Shown one piece after another: positions 1-8,346 of a stretch of 64,000 nt of DNA (position 1 is the first letter of the stretch; each line of letters starts with the position of its first letter). The position numbers and the translations under genes are program-made. This DNA comes from Pseudomonas sp. TH43. Lineage in GTDB: Bacteria; Pseudomonadota; Gammaproteobacteria; Pseudomonadales; Pseudomonadaceae. The notes beneath the pieces were generated by a model. It saw only the letters and a program-made list of their open reading frames with translations. It was not told where the DNA came from and searched no databases. Location: assembly GCF_016650635.1 (NCBI RefSeq), contig NZ_JAEKFI010000005.1:248001-312000 (forward strand), in the 5' to 3' direction.

Positions 1-1034
1 GGGCACAGCAGAATGCCGGCGGCAATCGCGTCGCGCGGTGAACGTAATTTCAGTTCATGGCCGCGCAGCTCAAGGCGTCCGGCAGTGTTGCGCTCCAGAC
101 CACTGAGCAGGCGAAACAGCTCGGTGCGCCCTGCCCCGACCAACCCGAACAAGCCAAGAATCTCGCCTTTGTGCGCTTCGAAACTGATCGGTTCGCGCAG
201 ACCCGGACCGAGCAGGCCATCGACCTTCAACGCCACCGCGCCGCGTGGACGATGGCGGTAATCGTAGATGTCCTGAATGTCACGACCGACCATGCAGGTC
301 ACCAGTTGATCGTGGGTCAGCTGGCTCATGTCGTCGAAGGTGCGCACGTAGCGACCGTCCTTGAACACGGTCACGGCGTCGCAGATGCGGAACACTTCTT
401 CCATGCGATGGGACACGTAAAGCACGACTTTGCCCTCATCGCGCAAGCGGCCGATGATCGCCATCAAGCGGTCGATTTCACGGGCCGAGAGGCTGCTGGT
501 CGGTTCGTCGAAGGCGATGACGTGGGCGCCACGCGACAGCGCTTTGGCGATTTCCACCAGTTGCCGCTGGCCGAGCGACAAGCGCCCGACCTTGGTCTGC
601 GGATCGATTTCGTCGGCCAGGCCTTTGAGGCAATTCAACGCTTGCTGGCGCAATGTGCTGCGATTGATCAAACCGAAACTGGCCGGCAGATGACCGAGAA
701 ACAGGTTCTCGGCGACGGTCATTTCCGGCACCAGATGCAGTTCCTGGTGAATCACCGCGACGCCGCTGCCGATGCTGTCAGCCGTCGACTTGAACGCCAT
801 CGTCTGCTCGCCGATCTGCAACTCGCCACTGCTCGGAATGTAGGCGCCGCCGAGGATTTTCAGCAAAGTCGATTTGCCAGCCCCGTTCTCGCCCATCAAG
901 GCGTGAACCTGGCCGGGATGGGCGACGAAGCTGATGCCGTCCAGCGCTTTCACGCCGGGAAAGGTTTTGCCGATCCCGTTGAAGCGCAGGCTGCCGCCGG
1001 AGCTGTGTTGTTGTGTCTGTACTTGCGCGTGCAT
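1..1034 (-). CDS. araG: Sugar ABC transporter ATP-binding protein (AraG-like), 3' end outside window
   Basis: This is the ATPase of a ribose/arabinose-class importer that powers sugar uptake across the inner membrane. The first of two nucleotide-binding domains is complete: Walker A GENGAGKST near residue 49, the signature LSLGQRQLVEIAKAL, and Walker B VIAFDEPTSSL. The second domain begins around residue 250 and is cut by the window edge, so about 345 of an expected 500 residues are present. The ATG at 1034 is 55 bases after araF, and a stem-loop lies in the gap. Its neighbours (AraF-like binding protein, sugar dehydrogenase, lactonase) point to L-arabinose or D-galactose as substrate; the exact sugar is inferred. 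Confidence 0.88.
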   Translation of the reverse strand, partial: MHAQVQTQQHSSGGSLRFNGIGKTFPGVKALDGISFVAHPGQVHALMGENGAGKSTLLKILGGAYIPSSGELQIGEQTMAFKSTADSIGSGVAVIHQELHLVPEMTVAENLFLGHLPASFGLINRSTLRQQALNCLKGLADEIDPQTKVGRLSLGQRQLVEIAKALSRGAHVIAFDEPTSSLSAREIDRLMAIIGRLRDEGKVVLYVSHRMEEVFRICDAVTVFKDGRYVRTFDDMSQLTHDQLVTCMVGRDIQDIYDYRHRPRGAVALKVDGLLGPGLREPISFEAHKGEILGLFGLVGAGRTELFRLLSGLERNTAGRLELRGHELKLRSPRDAIAAGILLC

Positions 1035-1061
1035 AAAGCCACCTCTATCACACCGATCAAA

Positions 1062-1081
1062 CGGCCCGGCTGACCGGGCCG
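1062..1081 (-). other. Intercistronic stem-loop between araF and araG
   Basis: A perfect 8-bp GC stem (CGGCCCGG/CCGGGCCG) with a CTGA loop lies in the 55-base gap between the binding protein and the ATPase. No T-run follows, so it is more likely a 3'-stabilising hairpin than a full terminator. Such hairpins commonly let the binding protein be made in excess over the membrane components. Confidence 0.6.
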
Positions 1082-1089
1082 CTGCTGCG

Positions 1090-2094
1090 TCAGTTCCACA
1101 AGCCGATTTTTTCCAGCTCTTGCTTGAAGTTCTCGCGAGTGATCAGGGTGACGTCGTCCATGGCGGTGTACTTCGGCGGTTCTTTGCCGGTGGTGACCCA
1201 CTCGAACATCATTTCAGCAGTCTTGTAGCCCTCGATGTGCGGGCTTGGCAGCATCGAGCCGAAAAAGCCGCTGTTAGGCTTTTTCAGTTCGCCGATGGCG
1301 TCAGTGCCATTGATGCCAATGCCGATCACGTTGGCCGCGGCAAACCCGGCGGCTTCCGTGGCGCGCACGCCGCCGAGCACGGTGTTGTCGTTCATGCCGC
1401 CGATGATCAGGTTCTTCGCCGCACTCGGCAGTTTCACCAGCGCCGAGTTGGTGGCGTCCATGCTGCCGGGCACGTCGAGGGTTTTCAGCGCGGCAAAGAG
1501 GATGTGGTCTTTCGGCATACCGGCGTCTTCGAGTGACTTCACCGAGCCGTCGGTGCGTTTCTTGCCGGTGTCGAGTTCGTTGTAGGTGTTGACCACCGCG
1601 TAGGTGTCTTTCCAGTCCCAGTTACGCTTCTTCGCTTCGGCGGCCATGGCGGCGCCCTGCTTCTGACCGACTTCGAACGCAGCCATGCCGAGGTACGGCA
1701 CGTCTTCCATGAATTTGCCATTGGCGTCGACGAAACGGTCGTCGACGGCAATTACTTTCAGGTCATTGAGTTTGGCTTTGGCCATGATTGCCGGGCCGAG
1801 CGAGACGTCCGGCGGGCAGATCACGAAGCCCTTGGCGCCGTTGGCAGCGAGGCTGTCGATGGCCGAGAGGGTTTTCTCGCCATCGGGCACAGCGATTTTG
1901 ATCAGTTCAAAACCCTTGTCCTTGGCGGCCTTCTCGGCGAAGGCCCACTCGGTCTGGAACCACGGCTCTTCAGCCTGCTTGACCAGAAAACCGATTTTCA
2001 CGGTGTCGGCAGCGAACAGCGAACTGCTCAGGCTGAACGCGGTGACCGCCAGGGCGGTACTGCACAGGGTACGAATCCCGAAACGACGTTTCAT
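1090..2094 (-). CDS. araF: Periplasmic sugar-binding protein of ABC transporter (AraF-like)
   Basis: This periplasmic receptor delivers sugar to the ABC importer. The product is 334 aa and starts with a Sec signal peptide (MKRRFGIRT, a hydrophobic core, likely cleavage after SLFA before ADTVKIGF). The mature part is a Peripla_BP_1/4 type I fold that aligns well in character with AraF, including the N-terminal KIGFLVKQAEEPWFQTEW stretch. The ATG at 2094 is preferred over 2124 because AAGGAG lies 7-8 bases before it. It precedes araG in the same direction. A promoter with a putative GntR operator lies upstream at 2172-2199. Confidence 0.9.
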   Translation of the reverse strand: MKRRFGIRTLCSTALAVTAFSLSSSLFAADTVKIGFLVKQAEEPWFQTEWAFAEKAAKDKGFELIKIAVPDGEKTLSAIDSLAANGAKGFVICPPDVSLGPAIMAKAKLNDLKVIAVDDRFVDANGKFMEDVPYLGMAAFEVGQKQGAAMAAEAKKRNWDWKDTYAVVNTYNELDTGKKRTDGSVKSLEDAGMPKDHILFAALKTLDVPGSMDATNSALVKLPSAAKNLIIGGMNDNTVLGGVRATEAAGFAAANVIGIGINGTDAIGELKKPNSGFFGSMLPSPHIEGYKTAEMMFEWVTTGKEPPKYTAMDDVTLITRENFKQELEKIGLWN

Positions 2095-2171
2095 AAGCTG
2101 ACTCCTTGTTATTTTTTTGAGCAAATTTTGAAAAGCGTTAAATCAAGGTCCTGCAAAGCCTGTTGAAAATA

Positions 2172-2199
2172 GTCATATCGTATGATGATTGGATTTCAA
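2172..2199 (-). promoter_or_regulatory. araF promoter with putative GntR-family operator
   Basis: On the minus strand, TTGAAA (2194-2199) and TATGAC (2172-2177) are separated by 16 bases. The spacer carries ATCGTATGAT (2177-2186), inside the longer dyad TCATATCGTATGA (2173-2185). Nine of ten bases match ATCATATGAT, found in the promoter spacer of the local GntR/FCD regulator gene. The same element in both promoters suggests that regulator represses both until an inducer is present. This is inference from sequence only. Confidence 0.5.
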
Positions 2200-2229
2200 G
2201 CGGATTTATCCGCATGAAAGCCGCAGTGC

Positions 2230-3048
2230 TCAGTCGTGGTACATCACCGAGCGACCACCATCGATGGTGATGCATGAAGCATTGATGAACGGCGCTTCAT
2301 CACTGGCCAGCAACACTGCCGTCATCGCCACTTCCAGCGGCTGACCGATGCGTTTCGGCGGGTGCAGATCGAAGGCGCGTTGACGTTCGGCGTGCGGGTC
2401 GGCGAAACCGTTCCAGTAATCGACGTTCAGCTGGGTTTCAATGTAGCCCGGGGCGATGGCGTTGACGCGAATGCCTTTCGCCGCATATTCGATACCGAGC
2501 GCGCGGGTCAGGCCGAGCAAACCGTGTTTGGCCACCGGGTACGGGAAGCAGCCGGGAATGATGTGGCTGGAATGGGTCGAGGCAATGTTGATGATGCTGC
2601 CGACGCCCTGCTCGATCATCTGCGGCAACACCGCTTTGCAACCGAACCAGGCGCCATCGAGGTCGATGGCGAAGCAGCGATGCCAATCTTCGTCGGTCAT
2701 TTCCAGCGGATCACGGAACACGTTGACCCCGGCGCAGTTGACCAGCACATCGATGCGCCCGTGCAGTTCAACGGCGCGTTTGGCCATGACGTGCAGATCA
2801 TGCTGGCGCGAGACATCCGCCTTGATCGCCTGTACATCAAAGCCCTGTTCACGCCAGTGCGCGGCAACCTGCTCGACCTTCTCGGCCTGGATATCGCTGA
2901 TCAGCAGTTTCGCTTGCTGCGAGGCAAATGCCGCAACGATCGCTTCACCGATGCCCTGAGCGGCGCCGGTCAGCAACACGACCTTGTTTTTCAGACGCTC
3001 GCCCTTCGGCGGCGCGGGCACCGGCGGCAGGCAAAGAGGTTCAGCCAT
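2230..3048 (-). CDS. SDR-family sugar dehydrogenase (L-arabinose/D-galactose 1-dehydrogenase candidate)
   Basis: A classical short-chain dehydrogenase of 272 aa. It has the NAD(P) motif TGAAQGIG (residues 28-35), the NCAGVN motif, and the catalytic Ser with YPVAK (YxxxK), ending in a typical IDGGRSV tail. The ATG at 3048 has AGGAG about 10 bases upstream. Between a sugar ABC transporter and an SMP-30 lactonase, its expected role is oxidation of the aldose at C1 to the aldonolactone, the first step of the non-phosphorylative arabinose/galactose pathway. The family assignment is firm; the substrate is inferred from context. Confidence 0.8.
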   Translation of the reverse strand: MAEPLCLPPVPAPPKGERLKNKVVLLTGAAQGIGEAIVAAFASQQAKLLISDIQAEKVEQVAAHWREQGFDVQAIKADVSRQHDLHVMAKRAVELHGRIDVLVNCAGVNVFRDPLEMTDEDWHRCFAIDLDGAWFGCKAVLPQMIEQGVGSIINIASTHSSHIIPGCFPYPVAKHGLLGLTRALGIEYAAKGIRVNAIAPGYIETQLNVDYWNGFADPHAERQRAFDLHPPKRIGQPLEVAMTAVLLASDEAPFINASCITIDGGRSVMYHD

Positions 3049-3259
3049 GGATCAGAACTCCTGTTTCGCAGCCCCAAAACAACCGGGCATCTGGCGATGT
3101 CCGGTCTGGAAGGCGTATTGAATGAAACAGGCAGGCGCGGCCGACGGCTGCGGGCCGTTGCGAGACGCGGACTCCACGTGGGAGTGCGATAGAGATTCGC
3201 TGCATCACTTCACCTGTTTTGTTCTTTTTAAGTGTGAGTGCGTGTTACTGCTGCAGCCG

Positions 3260-3319
3260 ACTATAAACCCGACCGCCAAATAATCTCAATATATAATTTT
3301 GCATCCCATATTCTGGGAT
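3260..3319 (-). promoter_or_regulatory. Putative promoter and palindromic operator upstream of the SDR gene
   Basis: A minus-strand promoter is readable as TTGAGA (3284-3289), an 18-base spacer and TATAGT (3260-3265). Fourteen bases upstream of the -35 box is a perfect inverted repeat, ATCCCA-TATTC-TGGGAT (3303-3319), which runs into the stop codon of the lactonase gene. The dyad differs from the ATCRTATGAT element near araF, so a second regulator may act here. The predicted leader is about 200 nt. Confidence 0.4.
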
Positions 3320-4194
3320 CAACCAGCAAAGCGCGTGCAGAGTTTTCCGGGTACGTCGACGCGCATCGACAGCACCGCGCCATCCAGTGGATGGTTGACC
3401 GGACTCTGGGCACTGGTGATGTACAGGGTTTTCAAATCGTCGCCGCCGAACACGCAACTGGTCGGACGGCTGACGGGCAGATCAATCTTGCGGTCAACGT
3501 TGCCATCGGGCGTCAAGCGCAACAGGCAACTGCCGTCCCAACGGGCATTCCACACATAGCCTTCGGCGTCCATCGCCGAACCATCCGGGCCGCCCTGTTG
3601 ATCGGGGCCGTACCAGACGTGGGCGATGTCGAGGTTACCGTCGGTGTGGATGAAATGGCGGTACAGCGTGCTGTCGAGGCTGTCGCCGAACAGCAGGGTG
3701 GTGCCGTCATCGCTCCACAGCAGCGTGTTGGGAATCCCCAGACCGCGCAGCAACGGTGTCACGCGTTTATCGGGATCGATGCGGAACAGGCCTCCGGAAC
3801 GGCGGATCACCGGCAGATCCTCGCCTTGCTCGCCGATGTTGTTCTGCATGGTGCCGAGCCACAAGCGACCCTGGGCATCGCAGCGCGCTTCGTTGGGGCG
3901 ATTGCCGGGTTGCGGGTCGGCGACGCAAAACAGGCTCAGGCGCGGTTCGAGGCCAGGAGAATCGAGATCGAGGCGGTAGACGCCGCTGCTCAGGATCACC
4001 AGCGCATCGCCGCTGTTGCAGGGGATGAATGCCGAAATGTGTTCAGGCATCTGCCAGATCTGTACGTTCTGGCCGATCAGGCGCAGGGCCTGTTTGCCAG
4101 CGATATCGACCCAGTACAACGCCTGGGTCGGCGCATCCCAGAACGGGCCTTCACCGAGTTGGGCGCGGTGTTGGGTCAGGGCGGTCCACGGCAT
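3319..4194 (-). CDS. SMP-30/gluconolactonase family protein (sugar lactonase)
   Basis: A 291-aa six-bladed beta-propeller lactonase of the SMP-30/regucalcin family, expected to hydrolyse the aldonolactone made by the neighbouring dehydrogenase. Family metal-site motifs are present: GEGPFWD near residue 14, RPNEARCDAQGRLWLGTM in the middle, and PDGSAMDAEGYVWNARW, the latter two supplying the Asn and Asp metal ligands. The ATG at 4194 follows AAGGAG by 6 bases; the longer reading frame upstream runs through a REP element and is not coding. An L-arabinolactonase or galactonolactonase role follows from context. Confidence 0.85.
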   Translation of the reverse strand: MPWTALTQHRAQLGEGPFWDAPTQALYWVDIAGKQALRLIGQNVQIWQMPEHISAFIPCNSGDALVILSSGVYRLDLDSPGLEPRLSLFCVADPQPGNRPNEARCDAQGRLWLGTMQNNIGEQGEDLPVIRRSGGLFRIDPDKRVTPLLRGLGIPNTLLWSDDGTTLLFGDSLDSTLYRHFIHTDGNLDIAHVWYGPDQQGGPDGSAMDAEGYVWNARWDGSCLLRLTPDGNVDRKIDLPVSRPTSCVFGGDDLKTLYITSAQSPVNHPLDGAVLSMRVDVPGKLCTRFAG

Positions 4195-4230
4195 ATCAAC
4201 TCCTTCTTTGTTGTTTTTGTACTTGATCCT

Positions 4231-4320
4231 GTAGGAGCAAGGCTTGCCCGCGAAAGGGCTATTACATTCGACCTTTGCGCGGACTGACACTACGCCTTCG
4301 CGGGCAAGCCCTGCTCCTAC
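4231..4320. repeat. REP inverted pair (REPIN-like)
   Basis: Two inverted arms, GTAGGAGCAAGGCTTGCCCG at the left and its near complement ending CCTGCTCCTAC at the right, flank about 30 variable bases between the GntR and lactonase genes. This is the Pseudomonas 'GGAGCAAGGCTTGCCCGCGAA' REP variant; another copy is at 6525-6596. Confidence 0.8.
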
Positions 4321-4334
4321 AAGGGTGTGTCTGT

Positions 4335-5051
4335 TCAGCCGGCTTTTTTGTCGGCCATGACTTTTGGATAAAAGCGTTTGATCGCCAGGTCGGCGTTGTC
4401 GATCAGGGTCATGCAGGCCCACACGCCGCGCGCAGAATCGCGGGCGGCGATGGCGTCGGCCATGTCTTTGTGGATCGGTAATGTGCGGCGCAGTTCATCG
4501 GGGTCGGCAGCAGACACTTCAAACGACACCGCCAGCAGCGCGCCAAGGGCCGGAACCATTTGTTCGATGAACTGATTGTGGCTCGCGGCCAGAATGCATT
4601 CGTGAAAGGCCTGATCGGCGCGGTTGTAATCAACGCCGCTGTCGACCGCGCGCTCAAGGGCGTTGTAGGCCAGTTGCACCGCATCAATCTGTGCCAGCGT
4701 CGCCCGCTCGCAAGCCCAGCGCACGGCCATCGGTTCGATGGTGCGGCGCAGGTCGAGCAGGTCATCGACGAAGTTTTCCGGCAAGCCATTGCGCGACAGC
4801 CAGCCGACCACTTGCGGATCGAATAGATTCCAGCGCCGCACCGGCAACACGCGGGTGCCGACTTTCGGCCCGACTTCGAGCATGCCTTTGGCGACAAGGG
4901 TTTTGATTGCTTCGCGGATGACGGTACGGCTGACCCCGAGCTGCTCGCCCAGATCGGCCTCGACCTTGATGGTCTGCCCCGGTTTGACCTGGCCGGCGGC
5001 TATCCAGCTGCCGAGCCAGTCGACCGTCGACGCGTGAAAGCTGCTGGACAT
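4335..5051 (-). CDS. GntR/FadR-type (FCD) transcriptional regulator of the sugar locus
   Basis: A 238-aa regulator with an N-terminal winged helix-turn-helix (about residues 10-75; DLGEQLGVSRTVIREAIKTL is the recognition part) and a C-terminal all-helical FCD ligand domain (about 95-225). The ATG at 5051 is preferred because GAGGTG lies just upstream; a GTG at 5057 is the alternative. It reads toward the lactonase, dehydrogenase and transporter genes and is the likely local regulator. Its promoter spacer contains the palindrome ATCATATGAT, also seen before araF, which suggests autorepression. Confidence 0.85.
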   Translation of the reverse strand: MSSSFHASTVDWLGSWIAAGQVKPGQTIKVEADLGEQLGVSRTVIREAIKTLVAKGMLEVGPKVGTRVLPVRRWNLFDPQVVGWLSRNGLPENFVDDLLDLRRTIEPMAVRWACERATLAQIDAVQLAYNALERAVDSGVDYNRADQAFHECILAASHNQFIEQMVPALGALLAVSFEVSAADPDELRRTLPIHKDMADAIAARDSARGVWACMTLIDNADLAIKRFYPKVMADKKAG

Positions 5052-5083
5052 GAACACCTCAAAGCGGATCGCGATGGATGCTC

Positions 5084-5112
5084 AAGCTAATGATCATATG
5101 ATTAACAGTCAA
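5084..5112 (-). promoter_or_regulatory. Promoter of the GntR regulator gene with central palindrome
   Basis: TTGACT (5107-5112), 17 bases, then TAGCTT (5084-5089) on the minus strand. The spacer holds the perfect palindrome ATCATATGAT (5093-5102). A dimeric GntR protein bound there would block RNA polymerase. The nearly identical site at 2177-2186 before araF supports this reading. Confidence 0.5.
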
Positions 5113-5143
5113 TCGGGATTTTTCGGGCACTGCACAAAACCAA

Positions 5144-5233
5144 TGTGGGAACGAGCCTGCTCGCGAAAGCGTTATGTCAGTCAATACTTGGGCTGACTGA
5201 TACACCGCTTTCGCGAGCAGGCTCGCTCCCACA
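5144..5233. repeat. REP inverted pair (REPIN-like)
   Basis: Arms TGTGGGAACGAGCCTGCTCG and its complement (CGAGCAGGCTCGCTCCCACA) flank about 40 bases, downstream of the DUF1285 gene and upstream of the GntR promoter. It belongs to the 'GAGCCTGCTCGCGAA' class found at 26315, 38678 and 58104. Confidence 0.85.
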
Positions 5234-5251
5234 GTTAGGGATTTGTATTGA

Positions 5252-5812
5252 TCAGGGTTCGAGGCCGATGCGGAAGAATTCGCCGCCGCTCCAGACGCCT
5301 AGCCAGCGCTGACCGTCGATTTCACGGCTGACCGCCAACTCGACCAATTGATAGAACACGTTGCGGTGGATCAACGCTTCGAGATTAGTGCGCACATGCA
5401 CGTAAGGCGCCGGCTCTTGCGTCGCCGGATCGATCTCGACCCGGATCGGATGCTCAGTCCCCGCCTCGGCAGTCTCATCGACGTTGGTGGTGAAGCGCAA
5501 AACCTGCGCCTCCCCTTCGCCTTCAACCTCGACCGCAATCGCCACGAACGGCGCGTCGTCGACTTTGATCCCGACTTTCTCGACCGGGGTGATCAGAAAG
5601 TAATCGTCGCCGTCGCGGCGCATGATCGTCGAGAACAGCTTGACCATCGGCTTGCGCCCGATCGGCGTACCCAGGTAGTACCAGGTGCCGTCACGGGCAA
5701 TGCGCATGTCGATGTCGCCGCAGAAGTCCGGGTTCCACAAGTGCACCGGCGGCAAGCCTTTGGTTTTGGGGATCTGTCCCAACAGGTCATTGGCTTTTTG
5801 CGGGCCACTCAT
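5252..5812 (-). CDS. DUF1285 domain-containing protein
   Basis: A 186-aa soluble protein that matches DUF1285 proteins of Pseudomonas in length and in sequence character (the segment around DGTWYYLGTPIGRKPMVKLF). There is no signal peptide or membrane segment. It lies 15 bases after the DUF4823 lipoprotein gene and is probably cotranscribed with it. The family has no established biochemical role, so no function is proposed. Confidence 0.75.
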   Translation of the reverse strand: MSGPQKANDLLGQIPKTKGLPPVHLWNPDFCGDIDMRIARDGTWYYLGTPIGRKPMVKLFSTIMRRDGDDYFLITPVEKVGIKVDDAPFVAIAVEVEGEGEAQVLRFTTNVDETAEAGTEHPIRVEIDPATQEPAPYVHVRTNLEALIHRNVFYQLVELAVSREIDGQRWLGVWSGGEFFRIGLEP

Positions 5813-5827
5813 GGCGTACTCCTTGAA

Positions 5828-6433
5828 TTACTGGTCGCTGACACCTAACAGGCTGCGTGCGTATTGGGCAAGCGGCGGGCCGATCAGGTCTTCGGGTTTG
5901 TTGTCGTGGAACGTCAGTAAACCGCCACGACTCTTGATCCGTGCAGTATCAATCAAATACTGGGTGCTGGTCTCGATCAACATGATCTGAATCACGCCGC
6001 CGTCGATGCCGAGGCGATCCACAGCTTCCTGGTCGAGCCATTCATCGGAGTTGCCGATGCGGTCGTCAGCCTTGGCAAACCGCGTGTACAGCAGATAGTG
6101 CGCACCGGCATCACGGGCTTCGCCCATTGCCTGATCGAGGCCTTCCGGCGCACGGGCGCGGCGAACCATGGGGAAGTATTCGACAAAGCTCTTGAACGCT
6201 TCTTCGGCGACCACGTTCGGCCGTGGGTAGGAACCGCCCGGCGGCGCAAACGCCCCCTGAGCGATATAGACAAACGAATCCGGCTGAATGCGGAAGTTAT
6301 TCACCCGACGGCTATCGCTGTGATCCAGCAAGCCAGCATCGCTCATCTGGTAGCGAGTGCCTTCGGCCATATCGCTGACAGTCATACAGCCGCCAAGCGC
6401 CAAAACGGCCAGCAGCAAAACCAGGCTACGCAT
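5828..6433 (-). CDS. DUF4823 lipoprotein
   Basis: A 201-aa predicted outer-membrane or periplasmic lipoprotein. The N-terminus MRSLVLLLAVLALGGC is a type II signal peptide with lipobox LGGC and lipidated Cys16. The remainder fits the DUF4823 family (the FPMVRRARAPEGLDQAM region and a beta-rich centre). The function of the family is unknown. It precedes the DUF1285 gene closely, and a REP pair separates it from moaA. Confidence 0.75.
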   Translation of the reverse strand: MRSLVLLLAVLALGGCMTVSDMAEGTRYQMSDAGLLDHSDSRRVNNFRIQPDSFVYIAQGAFAPPGGSYPRPNVVAEEAFKSFVEYFPMVRRARAPEGLDQAMGEARDAGAHYLLYTRFAKADDRIGNSDEWLDQEAVDRLGIDGGVIQIMLIETSTQYLIDTARIKSRGGLLTFHDNKPEDLIGPPLAQYARSLLGVSDQ

Positions 6434-6524
6434 CCTATTCCTCCAGAGGCCGGTGACGGAAAACCGGCGAATGGCCGTTGGATGCAGCTTTTGCGCCAGC
6501 TCTGTTTTTTCGTTGAAGGTTAGA

Positions 6525-6596
6525 TCGCTTTCGCGGGCAAGCCTTGCTCCTACGGTATGCGTAATCCCGTAGGAGCAAGGCTTGCCCGCGAAGAGG
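6525..6596. repeat. REP inverted pair (REPIN-like)
   Basis: Arms TTCGCGGGCAAGCCTTGCTC and GTAGGAGCAAGGCTTGCCCG are inverted around a short loop just after the moaA stop codon. It is the same REP variant as at 4231-4320. A compact hairpin of this size may also limit 3' degradation of moaA mRNA. Confidence 0.8.
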
Positions 6597-6601
6597 CCCG
6601 T

Positions 6602-7570
6602 TTAGCCGCCGATGATTTTCATGACTGTCGCGCCGCCGGAGAACGCCACTTCCTGCTTGTCGCCCAAGGCTTTCACCAAGAGACGTTGCAACGCCGGCAG
6701 CGCCTGGTGGCGCGGCTTGTCGAGCAGATCGCCGACATAGTGGCGGTTGCTCGACGACAGGCAACCATGCAGCCAACCGGTCGACGACAGGCGCAAGCGT
6801 GAGCAAGTCCTACAGAACGGTACGCTTTCGTTGGCAATCACGCCGAAGTTGCCCAGACCGGGGATCGCGTAGCGCACGGCCGTAGCGTCTACGGGTGCAT
6901 CGGTTTGCGCATACTCGTAGCGCTCGCCGATCAGCTCAAGCAATTGTTGCAGGCTGACAAACTGTTGCAGGAACGCATTGGAGTCTTTGGCCAGATGCCC
7001 CATGCGCATCAGCTCGATGAACCGCAGTTCGAATCCGCGCGCCAGGCAGTAATCGAGCAACGGCATCACCTGATCGAGGTTCTGCCCGCGCAACGGCACC
7101 ATGTTGACCTTGATCTTCATCCCCGCCGCCGCGGCCTTATCCATGCCGTCGAGGACGGTGGCCAGGTCGCCACCACGGGCGATGCTACGGAATGCCGCAG
7201 CGTCGAGGGTATCGAGGGACACGTTGATCCGACACAGACCGGCATCCACCAGCAGCGGGAGTTTTTTTGCGAGGAGTTGGCCGTTGGTGGTCAGACTGAT
7301 GTCTTCGAGGCCCATCTTGCCGACGGCGGTCATGAACGATTCGAGTTTGGGGCTGACCAGCGGCTCACCGCCAGTGATGCGCAAACGCTCGATGCCGGCA
7401 GCTTCGATCAGATACTCGACGCCACGCGCCATGGCTTCGGCCGACAGTTCATCCTGCGCAGCCACCAGCCGCTTGCCGTTGGGCACGCAGTAGGTACAAG
7501 CGTAATTGCAGGCTGAGGTCAGGCTGATCCGCAAATTGCGAAAGCGCCTGCCTTGACGGTCAACGATCAT
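6602..7570 (-). CDS. moaA: GTP 3',8-cyclase MoaA (molybdenum cofactor synthesis)
   Basis: A radical SAM enzyme that converts GTP to 3',8-cyclo-H2GTP, the first step of molybdopterin synthesis. The product is 322 aa. The N-terminal cluster motif CNYACTYC (CxxxCxxC) binds SAM and 4Fe-4S; the C-terminal cluster cysteines are in FCRTCSRLR and the later GWLHGCL; the protein ends in the conserved Gly-Gly tail (MKIIGG). The ATG at 7570 has GGAG upstream and avoids a 15-residue extension. It stands alone between a REP and the TetR gene. Moco made here could serve the molybdenum hydroxylase encoded at 28.0-30.8 kb. Confidence 0.93.
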   Translation of the reverse strand: MIVDRQGRRFRNLRISLTSACNYACTYCVPNGKRLVAAQDELSAEAMARGVEYLIEAAGIERLRITGGEPLVSPKLESFMTAVGKMGLEDISLTTNGQLLAKKLPLLVDAGLCRINVSLDTLDAAAFRSIARGGDLATVLDGMDKAAAAGMKIKVNMVPLRGQNLDQVMPLLDYCLARGFELRFIELMRMGHLAKDSNAFLQQFVSLQQLLELIGERYEYAQTDAPVDATAVRYAIPGLGNFGVIANESVPFCRTCSRLRLSSTGWLHGCLSSSNRHYVGDLLDKPRHQALPALQRLLVKALGDKQEVAFSGGATVMKIIGG

Positions 7571-7707
7571 GATCACTCCGGCGAAAGAATTTCGAGCCGC
7601 TAAAACTTGACTCACAAATCAAGTTTTAGCAAGCCCTATGCCTGAGTATATTCCTGCGGTACTGCGTCATGTAGCGAAACAATGGCGCAATAAGGCAGCT
7701 GAATGGC

Positions 7708-8346
7708 TCAGCTGCTAGGCGTTTCCGGGTCGCGCTTGCGCTTGTTGCCCATCCGCACGCCAATGTCCATCAGGAATTGGAAGAAACCTTCCTGATCTTC
7801 CAGCACATTGCTCCAGAACGGCGAGTGGTACAGCGCAACAGCGCCGTGCACCAACGCCCAGGATGCGCAGTAATGGAAGTACGGCGGCACGTCTTCGAGC
7901 TTGCCTTCACTGATACGGCCCTTGATCAGCAGGGTCAGGCGTTCAAAGTTCGAGGCACGGATCTTGTGCAGCTCCTCGACCATTTCCGGCACCTGATTAC
8001 CCTTGACCACCTTCTCTTCGAGACGATCGAACAGGCGATAGCGCTGCGGGTCACGCATGCGGAATTCGAAGTAGGCGCGGGACAGCGCTTCCTTGTCCTT
8101 GTCGACATCGGCCGAATGCAGCAGCTCGTTCAAATCGCGCTCGTAATCGAGCATCAGGCGCAGATAGATCTCGGCCTTGGACTTGAAGTGCTTGTAGATC
8201 GTGCCTTTGCCGATACCGACGGCATCAGCAATCATCTCGACGGTGACACTGTCTTCACCTTGGTCGAGGAACAGCTTGAGCGCGGTATCGAGAATTTCTT
8301 GCTCGCGGCGACGAAATTCACGGACCTTACGAGGTTCTTTGTGCAT
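7708..8346 (-). CDS. TetR/AcrR family transcriptional regulator
   Basis: A 212-aa regulator with a TetR helix-turn-helix at residues 15-60 (EILDTALKLFLDQG, then IADAVGIGKGTIYKHFKSK) and a divergent all-helical ligand domain. From memory, its position beside the RgsA sRNA and tatD matches PA2957 of P. aeruginosa. No adjacent target operon is evident; its own promoter region holds no clear palindrome that I could assign. The ligand is unknown. Confidence 0.85.
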   Translation of the reverse strand: MHKEPRKVREFRRREQEILDTALKLFLDQGEDSVTVEMIADAVGIGKGTIYKHFKSKAEIYLRLMLDYERDLNELLHSADVDKDKEALSRAYFEFRMRDPQRYRLFDRLEEKVVKGNQVPEMVEELHKIRASNFERLTLLIKGRISEGKLEDVPPYFHYCASWALVHGAVALYHSPFWSNVLEDQEGFFQFLMDIGVRMGNKRKRDPETPSS

